Assembly (NCBI RefSeq): GCF_025685685.1
Contig: NZ_JAGSYH010000004.1
Span: forward strand, 372,001 to 436,000
Origin: Acidicapsa dinghuensis
GTDB lineage: Bacteria > Acidobacteriota > Terriglobia > Terriglobales > Acidobacteriaceae
Length of the DNA stretch: 64,000 bases
Direction of reading: 5' to 3'
Shown: positions 28,980 to 37,954 of the stretch, one piece after another
Numbering within the stretch: the stretch's first letter is position 1
Layout: each line of letters begins with the position of its first letter
Notes under the pieces: generated by a model
Told to the model about the DNA's origin: nothing
Database searches by the model: none
The model's input: the letters and a program-made list of their open reading frames with translations, nothing else
Position numbers and translations under genes: made by a program

Positions 28980-30266
28980 TCAGCTATGCTCCGACACAGC
29001 TACAGCTGAAGCCTCTTCTTCCTGAGCTTCTATGGTTACGTTCTCCTCTGGTACTAACGAGCGATATATTTCCAGAACAAAATCGATCTTTGTTCGCCAA
29101 TCAAAATCTCGAAGTGCACGTTGCCGTCCTGCGTTGCCCATGGCGCGAGCCAGGCCCGGGGAATCAATGAGCCGTTCCATCGCCTCAGCAAAACCTTTTA
29201 CCATAGCGGCTTCGCTGTCTGGATTGATTAGAATTCCGCATGTTTCGTTCAGATAATCAGCGGGGCCACCCCATCTGCTTGCGATAACCGGCTTGCCCAT
29301 GGCCATCGCTTCGAGCACGACAGCTCCGCCACACTCGTAAATACTGGGCAAAACAAGCGCAAGAGCCGATTGTAATCGTGCCGGACACTCCTGCTGCGGT
29401 ACCCACCCTGCGAAAAACACTCTTTCCTGTACGCCGAGCTCTCGAGCTAATGCACTACAGGGCCCTGACATCGGCCCATCACCGATAATTTCAAGCTCTG
29501 CTGATGGAACCTGGGCGAGAGCACGGATAACAATATCGATTCGCTTCCAGTCCACCAACCGTCCAAGAAATACAAAGCGGCGGCTTTTGTTATCACCGTA
29601 GGAATCCGTTGAGCGCCACATCTCCGCATCGATTCCGTTCTCTACTAAATCAATCACCTTGCCGCGCAAACCCGGCGGAAGAGCTTTACGGGTTCGTTCA
29701 TTTGCAACCAGCACCACCTCAGCCTGTTTCTTACCTGGAATTGCTGTGTTCGCCAAATCTACAAATAGTTTGGCCACAGCCACAGCAGCCCTGCTGATCC
29801 ACGGCTCGGAATGACGAAAGGCGGCTGGATACTCCATCCCACCATTGAGCGGGCCAATCACAACCGGAACACCAAGGCCGTACAACGCAGACGGAAAACG
29901 TGGGGAAACCGGAATTGGTTGATGCACAATTTCGATACCCTCGGCGTGAACGAGAGCCCGAACGATGGTCCGCTGACAATACTGCGTTATGAGCTGATTC
30001 AGCAATCCGAGGGTAGCCTCGGAAAGTCTGCGAGGTAGTGGGCGACAAAGACGATAAAGTACTCGATGAATCCGGAGATCTGGAACAAATCGAATCCGGC
30101 TCATCTCCGCGGGAAAAAGTTCGACCAGTTCCTCGCGGGTACGAGTATGTACCACCAACCAGGCCTCTATACCGCGCTCACGCAATAAGCGAAAGTAGTG
30201 GATGGGAAGAATCGCTTCTCCTCCAAAGCGCGTCGAGGCATGTTCTGCAACTATACAAATACGCAT
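28980..30266 (-). CDS. Family 4 glycosyltransferase
   Basis: GT-B retaining transferase of 428 aa. The N-terminus MRICIVAEHASTRFGGEAILPIHYFRLLRERG is the acceptor side; GPLNGGMEYP and ANERTRKALPPG are linker-side motifs; the donor side has RRFVFLGRLVDWKRIDIVIRAL, LEIIGDGPM and VLPSIYECGGAVVLEAMAMGKPVIASRWGG (about residues 310-340). The start lies six bases after the GT8-like gene stop and its stop abuts the next start, so it is in the middle of an operon. It sits downstream of the NRPS genes in the same direction and may glycosylate the peptide product or a separate glycan; the sequence does not decide this. Confidence 0.88.
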   Translation of the reverse strand: MRICIVAEHASTRFGGEAILPIHYFRLLRERGIEAWLVVHTRTREELVELFPAEMSRIRFVPDLRIHRVLYRLCRPLPRRLSEATLGLLNQLITQYCQRTIVRALVHAEGIEIVHQPIPVSPRFPSALYGLGVPVVIGPLNGGMEYPAAFRHSEPWISRAAVAVAKLFVDLANTAIPGKKQAEVVLVANERTRKALPPGLRGKVIDLVENGIDAEMWRSTDSYGDNKSRRFVFLGRLVDWKRIDIVIRALAQVPSAELEIIGDGPMSGPCSALARELGVQERVFFAGWVPQQECPARLQSALALVLPSIYECGGAVVLEAMAMGKPVIASRWGGPADYLNETCGILINPDSEAAMVKGFAEAMERLIDSPGLARAMGNAGRQRALRDFDWRTKIDFVLEIYRSLVPEENVTIEAQEEEASAVAVSEHS

Positions 30267-30272
30267 ATCGAT

Positions 30273-31229
30273 CTAGGCCGTACGAAAAATCCGATAGTAT
30301 CCAAGCGATTGCAACAACCGTTTGAAAGCCATTTCACGAGCATAGTGCTCGGGAGTCAGTTCAATGAATGGCACGATTGGGCCAGGTTTATTCTGTACGG
30401 AGCCGGTTTCCAGCAGTCCATTCTCCCGTGCTTCTTTCAACCAGTTTTTGGCTTCTCCGCCAGCATGAAAGCATTTCATGCTCGCCCAATCTTCTGATTT
30501 CAGAATTTGCAAACCGCCGACGCCAAGCTTACGCATGATCCGTTTTGCCGGCGACCGCCTCCAACACTTCCAGTAAGTAGGATCGAGATGTCCGCCGCCA
30601 ATTCGCATAGCTAAAGCCGCCCAGACAATTGCCTCAACATGCATTAGGCGCGGCAGGCTCGCGCCTCCCAAAGTTTCCACTAGCCAATCAAGCCAATCCA
30701 GATCCACGTTCGCTCGCCAGTGGGCAACTCCAATATCGACATGATGAGCCAGTCGCACATCGCTTTGCATCGCAGTTTTCACGATCTCAGGTGGATACAG
30801 ACAGTTGGGCAATTGCCACATTAGGAGGAGCCCACTCTGAGGCGTTGTCTCGAAACAAAAATGATTGGGGAAGTAAAGATCCGGATCAAGCAGAACCATT
30901 TCTTCACCCGGCTCGCTCAATAACAACGGGTCGGTAATTTTTCTCCAACATGGATGTCCGCGACGAAACGCGCGTAAATTGGTGTGCCGGGCAAACAACT
31001 CCGCTTCTCGTTCATCCAGATCCGCACCTGTGTAAACAATGACAGTGTGTGATGATGCATCGATCCGGCTCGTCGCCTGGCGCAACAACTCGGCGTCTTC
31101 ATCCGAATCGGTAATGAGATGCAGATGCATCGGCTCCACCGAATTAGATAGAAGACTCTCCAGCGCTCCTTGAGCATAACTAAGGGAACGCGGAGACAGA
31201 ACCATATATACTTGACGAGGCTTTGTCAT
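30273..31229 (-). CDS. Glycosyltransferase with a GT8-like (GT-A) pattern
   Basis: Protein of 318 aa. The opening QVYMVLSPRSLSYAQGALESLLSNS and the metal-binding motif MVLLDPDLYF (about residues 112-121, DXD type) are those of GT-A transferases such as family 8 LPS glycosyltransferases. VDIGVAHWRA and MKCFHAGGEAKNW supply the later acceptor and His-containing loops. No membrane segment. It lies 169 bases after the JmjC-type gene and six bases before the family 4 transferase. Together with those neighbours it could decorate a secondary metabolite or build a surface glycan. The family assignment is by motif only. Confidence 0.7.
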   Translation of the reverse strand: MTKPRQVYMVLSPRSLSYAQGALESLLSNSVEPMHLHLITDSDEDAELLRQATSRIDASSHTVIVYTGADLDEREAELFARHTNLRAFRRGHPCWRKITDPLLLSEPGEEMVLLDPDLYFPNHFCFETTPQSGLLLMWQLPNCLYPPEIVKTAMQSDVRLAHHVDIGVAHWRANVDLDWLDWLVETLGGASLPRLMHVEAIVWAALAMRIGGGHLDPTYWKCWRRSPAKRIMRKLGVGGLQILKSEDWASMKCFHAGGEAKNWLKEARENGLLETGSVQNKPGPIVPFIELTPEHYAREMAFKRLLQSLGYYRIFRTA

Positions 31230-31398
31230 GCCGCTCTCCAGGCTGGCTCGAGAGTCCGTGCAAACACACAGAGAGCAGACAAAATTCTCTCACCCGTCTT
31301 CTCGAAAATCGGCGTTAGCCTCTCCTGGTCTTTCATGCTATTCAAGACTTGCCAATCTGCGATGTCGATCGCTCTTTGTTCATTCCTGCACGCCGATC

Positions 31399-32319
31399 TT
31401 AATGTGCCTTTTTCCGAGTAGCATCCCTCAATGATTTGATCATCGGCTTTGTCGCCATGACTGGAATCATCGAGATTGCTTTTACACGATCCACGCCGGG
31501 ATGAACTCCCGGAGGTGAAGGACGCATGCCCATGCGCCTCAAAAGATAGTTCGCTCGATAAACATTGGCGCGTTGGGTGTCCTTGAACTGCACGTTTACG
31601 TTCAGCGAAACGGACACGTTATCGTCGTTCTGCAACCAATGGGGCCAATTCACCGGAATATGCACTCCCATCCCCGGACGAAGCGTGTACACAATCGCGC
31701 GATCTTGCAGATGTGGTTTATATTTCGGCGCGTTGTGATCTACAGTCCAGTAACGTTCCAGTTCTGCCTCTGACAGCACATCGCGATCCGAACGATCGAA
31801 AATATAAATCTTCTTCGTTCCGCGTATCTGCAGCAAAAAACTGCACTCTCGATCAATGTGATAGGGGGCAATCCGATTCGGAGATGTGATGAAAACCAAA
31901 GCATCTTCCCGAAGGATCTTTGAATCGAGGTTGGGAGCAATTCTGGCCTTGATCTCCTGCCAACCACGGCCCAGGACCTCTTTGTACACCGGGTCCTGCT
32001 GGATCTTCTTAAACAAAAACCACGCTCCGCAGGTCTCGATCCGCTCCATGCTCTCAAGAGCTGAAAATCGCCGCTCAGGAACTTCATCCCATCTCTGAGT
32101 AACCGGTATATCTCCCATGTCGTAGTAAATCGATCCTGGCCTGTCCGTAATCGAGCGGTCGGCTAGTTTCATCAATTCCGGTAACTGCAAGAGCGGATGA
32201 TCCGTCAGGTTGTGCTCGAATTCAAATGGTCTTTGATCGAAATCATCACGCAGATGGTCATCAGCATCCGTAATCCAGCAGCTATCCAGCTGCGAGGCAA
32301 CAGGGTTCATGGTTGACAT
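31399..32319 (-). CDS. JmjC/cupin-8-type Fe(II)/2-oxoglutarate-dependent oxygenase (copy 2)
   Basis: Protein of 306 aa. The core carries the iron ligands His-X-Asp in PYHIDRECSF (about residues 152-161) and a distal His in the PVNWPHWL segment, plus RGTKKIYIFD for the cosubstrate side. This family hydroxylates amino acid side chains, free, in proteins or on carrier proteins. The start has a very good ribosome site (GGAGG about seven bases upstream) and lies 20 bases after the NRPS stop. It is a paralog of the protein at 36997-37908 (shared segments such as PFEFEHNL versus PFSFSHSL and VLSEAELERYWT versus VLSEQDLERYWT). A role in tailoring the NRPS-PKS product is likely but not shown. Confidence 0.8.
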   Translation of the reverse strand: MSTMNPVASQLDSCWITDADDHLRDDFDQRPFEFEHNLTDHPLLQLPELMKLADRSITDRPGSIYYDMGDIPVTQRWDEVPERRFSALESMERIETCGAWFLFKKIQQDPVYKEVLGRGWQEIKARIAPNLDSKILREDALVFITSPNRIAPYHIDRECSFLLQIRGTKKIYIFDRSDRDVLSEAELERYWTVDHNAPKYKPHLQDRAIVYTLRPGMGVHIPVNWPHWLQNDDNVSVSLNVNVQFKDTQRANVYRANYLLRRMGMRPSPPGVHPGVDRVKAISMIPVMATKPMIKSLRDATRKKAH

Positions 32320-32339
32320 GATCGATCCTCCAATTCTTC

Positions 32340-35180
32340 TTAGCCAATCGATCCAACGCGGCTTGCGATCGTGGTTCCTGCCGCATCGGTTTGATCGTGC
32401 ATAATGGCGTTCATTTCGGCCATCATTTTTTCCGCCATGACATCCAGATTCTTATCCAGAAACATGTCTTCATGATTGCCAGGTAACCAAACAGTTTTAA
32501 CAGCGCCCGAAGTCATTTCGGCCCATCCCAGCGAGGGATCGTAGCCATTCGGAAATGCTTGATCCTGGGCTGGGAACAAATGAATATTTGCATGGATCGG
32601 CTGCGCCTTGTGTCGTCGAGCGGCCATACGAGTGACCATGACTTTATCGTGCAGCCACCGTGGCAATCGCAGACCATTTCCCATGTAGTGCCCGTATAGA
32701 CGGTACCTTACATTCAGCGAGACATTGAGCAATTGATTCCAACTCTTGCGAGCAAAAAAACGTGTGAAATACTGAATCTTCAATGTCAACGGAAGATCGT
32801 GCATCTTCTTGAAATGGTACGAAAGCACTTTTCCATACCGCTTTGCCGGACTCCTTGGTTGCGTGCTCTTGCGCCAATAGTAGGGACAATTGGCATCGAT
32901 CAATCCCAGAAAGCTGACCGTCTCTCCCTGAGCCTCCAGTTCTGACGCAACAGCGAATGCAAGCACCGCGAAGAAGCAAAAGCCCGCGAGATAATACGGC
33001 CCTGTCGGTTGGACCTCTCGCATGTGCTGCACATAACGTTTCGCCAAATCATCAAGCGTGTATGGAAATCCGCGATCTTCCAGCTCCAGCTCTCGAACTC
33101 CATAGAACGGCTGGTCAGTGCCCATCGCAGCAGGCAACGCCCGGTAGAGGTGGTACGACTGGATCATGAAGAGCGGTGGCTTGGAGCCTGACGGCTGCAA
33201 CGCCAAAACGAACTGCTTTTCTTCCGGCTTTCGCAGCAATTCAGCCATCTTCTCGATCGTGCGAGCGGTATAGATGGTTGGAATGGGAAGCAGTGACTGA
33301 AATTCAGCATTAACTCGTGCGATCAATCTCAAGATCAGGAGCGAGGTTCCACCAAGATCAAAAAAATCTGCTCGCACACTAATCCGATCCAACCCAAGAA
33401 CCGACTTCCAGACATGCAATAGCCTTCGTTCAATGTCGTCACGCGGCTCTATGAACTGCCTGGACGCCGCATTTTCCGAATCATCGAGCGCCTCCAGCTT
33501 CACAGGGTCGATCAATCCATTAGCCAGCCGCGGCAACTTGTCCACAACTGCTACCACAAGCGAAGATGGGCTGCCACCAAGCCTAGACGCGGACCAGGTC
33601 ACAAGTTGATCCGGCGTAATGGGCGAAGCTCCACCCGCCGCGTTCAACTCGATGTATGCACGAAATCTCTCTCGGCCCGTCGCATCGGAAGCTCGCGTCA
33701 CCACCACATCGCGTACAGAAGTATGGGTCGAGAGAACAGTCGTAATTCCAGCGGCATTCCAGACAGGCTTAAGAGCAAGACTCACTGCCGCCTTATCATC
33801 ATCGGCAAACAGTTCCGGCAGTTGCAAAGCGTCAACGGAGCAAGCAGGATCGGTGATCGCCTTTTCAAGTAGAGCGACATAGCCACGCAGATAGTTCTCT
33901 ATCGTTTCCTTGCTATAGTTCCGTGGATTGTATTCGAGTTGCAGGCGCGGTCCTTCTTTACGCTCAACGACACTCAACATCAGATCGAACATCGCTCCAG
34001 GGCTGACCGAACGAATTGGGACAATTCTCAGTCCACCTGCGCTCTGCTCCTGCATAAATGCACGTTGATACAGAAAATAGACCTGAAGCTCAATATGGTT
34101 CTCGCGCGCTACAAAGTGTGGATCTTCTATCAAGTCCTCAAATGGCAGATCTTGATTTGCCAGCGCGCCTTGCGTCCACTCGACAACCTTCGCCAACACA
34201 TCTCGAAAACTATCTCCACGCTCGACGCGCGCCCTCATCACTTGAGGATTGGCAAAAGACCCTATGAGATCCTCGGCTTCCGGATGCCGATTGGCGCAGG
34301 GAGAACCAATCAGGAAATCCGAACTGTCCGCGAGACGGTGTAGAAAAACTGAAAAGATGCTGAACAAGAGAATGTACATCGTGACATTCTCCCGCGAGCA
34401 ATAGTCTCGCGCTGTCTTTGCCAACTCAGGAGAGAGCAGAAGAGTCTCAATCTGTCCCTCGGCATTCGAATCATGCGATGCGGTACGCGGCAACTTCAGT
34501 GGCGTAAAGCTTCCTCCCAACGTCCGCTTCCAGTATTCGATGGAGGCCACTGCTCCGCTACCTTGACGCCACTCTTCGAGCCACACCGCGTAATCGCCAT
34601 ACTGAATCGGTAGTTCTGGCAAGTTGGGGCTCACCCCTGCAACGAGCGCATCATAGATCGCCGCGAAGTCCCGGAGAACTACACCGTTCGACCACCCATC
34701 GCAAATGCTGTGATGCATTGTCACCAGCAGGATGTGGTGATCCACTGCCAAGCGAATCAATCTGGCGAAGAACAATCGGCCCTGCTTCAGGTCCATCGCA
34801 ATTCTGGCTTCCTGCCGAATGATCTCGTCCGCAGCCTCTTGTCGATCGGATTCCGGTAGCGATTCCAGATCTTCCAACGGCAGCGCAACAGCGCAAGGCG
34901 GATGAATGATCTGGGATAAAACACCATCGACAACATCGAAGGTTGTTCTGAGCGTCTCATGACGGGCCACTAACTCCGTCAGCGCCTCGGCAACCACACC
35001 TTGGTTGAGCGCCCCCCCGCATCGCCACGCCAGGGGCATGTTCAATGCCGGATTTCCAGGCCGTAGCTGATCGAGCGACCAATAACGCCGCTGATTCGGC
35101 GTTACCGGCAACACAAAAACATCGGCTTCGCGATTTTGAGCTTCCGTCTCGTGTTGAAGTTTGCTTGTCACCGATGTCAT
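32340..35180 (-). CDS. NRPS terminal module: C, remnant of an A domain, PCP, thioesterase
   Basis: Protein of 946 aa from the ATG at 35180 (an upstream TTG at 35297 would add 39 residues; neither has a strong ribosome site). Condensation domain ~20-450 with the active-site HHSICDG at 156-162. Then only ~100 residues (474-570) resembling the small C-terminal subdomain of an adenylation domain: HTSVRDVVV and a decayed A10 motif RLANGLID where the catalytic Lys is Leu556. The large ATP- and substrate-binding part is absent. PCP ~578-645 with the phosphopantetheine site GGTSL, Ser613. Thioesterase ~665-935 with elbow AGFCFF (Cys735 in place of the usual Ser), Asp762 and His903. It should accept the chain from the upstream megasynthase and release it. 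Confidence 0.88.
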   Translation of the reverse strand: MTSVTSKLQHETEAQNREADVFVLPVTPNQRRYWSLDQLRPGNPALNMPLAWRCGGALNQGVVAEALTELVARHETLRTTFDVVDGVLSQIIHPPCAVALPLEDLESLPESDRQEAADEIIRQEARIAMDLKQGRLFFARLIRLAVDHHILLVTMHHSICDGWSNGVVLRDFAAIYDALVAGVSPNLPELPIQYGDYAVWLEEWRQGSGAVASIEYWKRTLGGSFTPLKLPRTASHDSNAEGQIETLLLSPELAKTARDYCSRENVTMYILLFSIFSVFLHRLADSSDFLIGSPCANRHPEAEDLIGSFANPQVMRARVERGDSFRDVLAKVVEWTQGALANQDLPFEDLIEDPHFVARENHIELQVYFLYQRAFMQEQSAGGLRIVPIRSVSPGAMFDLMLSVVERKEGPRLQLEYNPRNYSKETIENYLRGYVALLEKAITDPACSVDALQLPELFADDDKAAVSLALKPVWNAAGITTVLSTHTSVRDVVVTRASDATGRERFRAYIELNAAGGASPITPDQLVTWSASRLGGSPSSLVVAVVDKLPRLANGLIDPVKLEALDDSENAASRQFIEPRDDIERRLLHVWKSVLGLDRISVRADFFDLGGTSLLILRLIARVNAEFQSLLPIPTIYTARTIEKMAELLRKPEEKQFVLALQPSGSKPPLFMIQSYHLYRALPAAMGTDQPFYGVRELELEDRGFPYTLDDLAKRYVQHMREVQPTGPYYLAGFCFFAVLAFAVASELEAQGETVSFLGLIDANCPYYWRKSTQPRSPAKRYGKVLSYHFKKMHDLPLTLKIQYFTRFFARKSWNQLLNVSLNVRYRLYGHYMGNGLRLPRWLHDKVMVTRMAARRHKAQPIHANIHLFPAQDQAFPNGYDPSLGWAEMTSGAVKTVWLPGNHEDMFLDKNLDVMAEKMMAEMNAIMHDQTDAAGTTIASRVGSIG

Positions 35181-35507
35181 CTCAAAATGGAGAATCTCTA
35201 CATTCGTAACAATGGAGAGTTCGAGAGAGCTTTCGTTACATCCCGGCACTCGATGAGGCAATGCACGCACCCATACAAGTTCCCCGACCAGGATCAAACA
35301 AAAAATACTTCATTAAATCGTTGTTGTCTGCCGCAAAATTCGGCTAGACGATCGCAAACAGGGAAGCATTCAGGTTCAGACTTGTTGCTGAATTCCGTGA
35401 TACTACAGCAGAATGCCATTTCCGGTACCTGCGATTGTATAGCACGCAAGATGCAGAACGTTTTGGGTTACTTCTGCGCATGAGTAACCTAATCCTGACT
35501 CAGTATC
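35181..35507. other. Intergenic region upstream of the terminal NRPS gene
   Basis: About 330 bases, more AT-rich than its surroundings and free of a supported gene. It is the largest gap inside the biosynthetic run and could hold an internal promoter for the C-PCP-TE gene; a TATACAAT-like string on the minus strand near 35440 is the only hint. Confidence 0.4.
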
Positions 35508-36962
35508 TCATTTCTTTGAATTTAAGTCAGATGCACCGGGAGGAGTTATCGGAAACGTCATCGACATGGGTGGCGGATCGTCTGAAGTCCACCTTTCGAA
35601 TGTGGCAGCTACGTAGGGGTGTGAATGCCCTTCCAGCAGCGCAGAATGCTGCCCGAGGAGAGCCTCATCGAAGAAGGCCTGCACGTAAGCTCTGACGATT
35701 GCGTGCGTCTGAGCAGCGGGTAAAGTGCCGGCCTGCGAAATCCGCCGAAACGGGGACATCAGCGGTTGATCCGAAAAATCTTCATGATTCGCGCCGTCAA
35801 CAAATAATACATACCCGCCAAACTTTCTCAGAGACTCATCCAGCTTGGCAAAATCATAGGTTCCTAACGCTTTGTCGAGCGGATTGTCTGACCGGTATAC
35901 CCGCGCACCTTCCAGGATGACCATCAGCTTTTGACCGGTAGAGCGCTCATCCAGCGCGCTGAAAAGATAGCCATCCATGTTGACTGCAGCCCGGACCCGA
36001 GGATCTTCAGAACAGATTCCCACTGCCGCAGAACCTCCAAACGAATGCCCCACCGCCCCAATCTCGTTGGGATTCATTTGATGGAACCATCGGCTCTTGG
36101 AATCGTCGTTCATCGCCAGGAGCGTGTCCAACACAAATCGTTCATCTGCGATCCACTTCGCTAACTCCTTATCCCAGGCCTGAATAAAGGCGGGTGGCGC
36201 AATATCAAAGGAACCGCCAATCGCCGCAGTTATTGTAGAGTCGACGACGGCGCCATCAGAGAACGCAACCCGGTGAGCATTGTATGGGTGGTCGATCGCT
36301 GCAACCACATAGCCATGGCTCGCGAGATCCTCTGTAAGAAACGTTGACTCCGTGCGCCGCCCTCGCCATCCTCCCCCGAACAAAAGCAATGGAAAAGGGG
36401 CGCCATCCGTTGCAATAGGCGCATCGATGCGCGAGTTAGTTGGGACTACGGACCGATAGGAAGTTAGAGCGAACGTTTCTGCCAGCTTCATATACCGGGC
36501 GACTGGCTTTCCCGACGGATTGGCCGGGTACCAGAGCTGAACGACCACTCTTCGCTTAGTGCCTGCCTGCGATCCTGCATCTTCGACGCGACTCGGATCG
36601 GTAAGCTCCAGAGTCGTGGTCCCTACCGCGTATTTACCCGTTGGATCTGGAAGTTGAAAGACGGGCAACACAATTGAAAACGCTATGCTGGCAATCCCAA
36701 GCAGCACTATGCCTGAGATAAGCGCGATGCGGCTCACATTTCCCTGTGGAGCGATACCGGTTCCCGCGATGCAAAGTAGCAGTGCCGCCAGATAGGCTGG
36801 GGCCATCTGCCATCGCGCACCCTCCGCAACCAGATGGGCAACCAGCAGCAGCACAACCGCAACCAGAATGAAACGTTGCAGTGAACCCGCTAATCTGAAT
36901 CGTAAAAGAAGAACTGCGTCTACCAACACCAGAATGACAGCCAGCAGGTCAAAAGTTCGCAT
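35508..36962 (-). CDS. Platelet-activating-factor-acetylhydrolase-like serine hydrolase with N-terminal membrane domain
   Basis: Protein of 484 aa. The first ~115 residues contain four hydrophobic segments; the rest is an alpha/beta hydrolase of the PAF-acetylhydrolase/dienelactone-hydrolase type. Landmarks are PFPLLLFGGGWRG (oxyanion region), SHGYVVAAIDHPYN, the nucleophile elbow GAVGHSFGGSAA, the aspartate region AAVNMDGYLF and the His in DGANHEDFSD. It acts on esters, in relatives short acyl esters of lipids. An AGGAG ribosome site precedes the ATG at 36962. It sits between the two NRPS genes, 34 bases after the JmjC-type gene, so it may hydrolyse, activate or detoxify the peptide product. 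No direct evidence for the substrate. Confidence 0.8.
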   Translation of the reverse strand: MRTFDLLAVILVLVDAVLLLRFRLAGSLQRFILVAVVLLLVAHLVAEGARWQMAPAYLAALLLCIAGTGIAPQGNVSRIALISGIVLLGIASIAFSIVLPVFQLPDPTGKYAVGTTTLELTDPSRVEDAGSQAGTKRRVVVQLWYPANPSGKPVARYMKLAETFALTSYRSVVPTNSRIDAPIATDGAPFPLLLFGGGWRGRRTESTFLTEDLASHGYVVAAIDHPYNAHRVAFSDGAVVDSTITAAIGGSFDIAPPAFIQAWDKELAKWIADERFVLDTLLAMNDDSKSRWFHQMNPNEIGAVGHSFGGSAAVGICSEDPRVRAAVNMDGYLFSALDERSTGQKLMVILEGARVYRSDNPLDKALGTYDFAKLDESLRKFGGYVLFVDGANHEDFSDQPLMSPFRRISQAGTLPAAQTHAIVRAYVQAFFDEALLGQHSALLEGHSHPYVAATFERWTSDDPPPMSMTFPITPPGASDLNSKK

Positions 36963-36996
36963 ATCTCCTGTTTACAACGAACAACCACCTCGGTGC

Positions 36997-37908
36997 TTAA
37001 ATACCGAAATGATTGCGTGCATATCTCCGCAGATTCCTGGCAGCGTTATATGGCGTGCCAAACGCGAGATGCTTGAATGCATCGAGCCCCGAGGATCGCC
37101 CTGGCGACTTAGGCCGCATTCCAAGTTTTCGCATGTAATAATTCGTTCGATAAACGCTCAATGGAACATTTTTGCGTCGTTTTACATTCAAGCTGACAGA
37201 CACGGAAACGGCGTCTCCGTTCTTCACCCAATGCGGAAATGAAGCAGGATTGAACACACCAATACCCGGAGTGATGTAGTAACTCCATGTTCCCTCAGGA
37301 AGGTGCTCAGGATATCTGGCAGCATTGAAATGCCCCGTCCAGTAGCGCTCGAGATCTTGCTCGCTAAGGACTTTGGGATCGTTCGCGTCGTAAAGGTAAA
37401 CAAACTTTGACCCGCGAATCTGTGACAGAAAATTGGCCTCTCCGTCCATGTGATACGGCACAAGCCGGTTCGGAGAAGTAATAAAAATCGTCGTGATCGG
37501 ATCGTAGTAATCGCCTCGAATATCGATAGAGGTCAGATCGGAAAGTTCGTCAATGAACTCATCCAGAACCTTCTTATACTCCGGCTCTTCGTGAATCCGC
37601 TTCAAAATGACCCAGTATTTGCCGCTCTCGATATCTTCCAATGCCTCCACGATAGAAACACCCTTAGGTGGAGCATTGAAATAGTCTCTGACCGTTACAT
37701 CGCCCGACTCATGGTGGCTGCGGTTCAACTTACTCATCGCGCGCCGGCCAAGTTCAATCAACGCCGGCATACTGAAGAGTTCATTCTCGTGCAGGCTATG
37801 CGAAAACGAGAATGGGTGATGATCGAAATTGACGGCAAACTGGCTGCGAGTCTCTGCATCGTGGGGAAAAACACCCACGTGCATCGGCAGTCCCGACGCG
37901 ATCGCCAT
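36997..37908 (-). CDS. JmjC/cupin-8-type Fe(II)/2-oxoglutarate-dependent oxygenase (copy 1)
   Basis: Protein of 303 aa. I start it at the ATG 37908 because AGGAGG lies six bases upstream; an in-frame ATG at 37944 has no such site. The iron ligands are His-X-Asp in PYHMDGEANF and the distal His in ASFPHWV; QIRGSKFVYLYD follows the first pair. These are the residues of the JmjC-like hydroxylases. It starts about 46 bases after the stop of the NRPS-PKS megasynthase and is followed after 34 bases by the PAF-acetylhydrolase-like gene. Paralog of the protein at 31399-32319, from which it has diverged considerably, so the two probably act on different positions. Likely tailors the assembly-line product. 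Confidence 0.8.
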   Translation of the reverse strand: MAIASGLPMHVGVFPHDAETRSQFAVNFDHHPFSFSHSLHENELFSMPALIELGRRAMSKLNRSHHESGDVTVRDYFNAPPKGVSIVEALEDIESGKYWVILKRIHEEPEYKKVLDEFIDELSDLTSIDIRGDYYDPITTIFITSPNRLVPYHMDGEANFLSQIRGSKFVYLYDANDPKVLSEQDLERYWTGHFNAARYPEHLPEGTWSYYITPGIGVFNPASFPHWVKNGDAVSVSVSLNVKRRKNVPLSVYRTNYYMRKLGMRPKSPGRSSGLDAFKHLAFGTPYNAARNLRRYARNHFGI

Positions 37909-37954
37909 GCGACCCTCCTGGGGCCTGCGGCACGGCACCGCCATTCGCAGCCCC

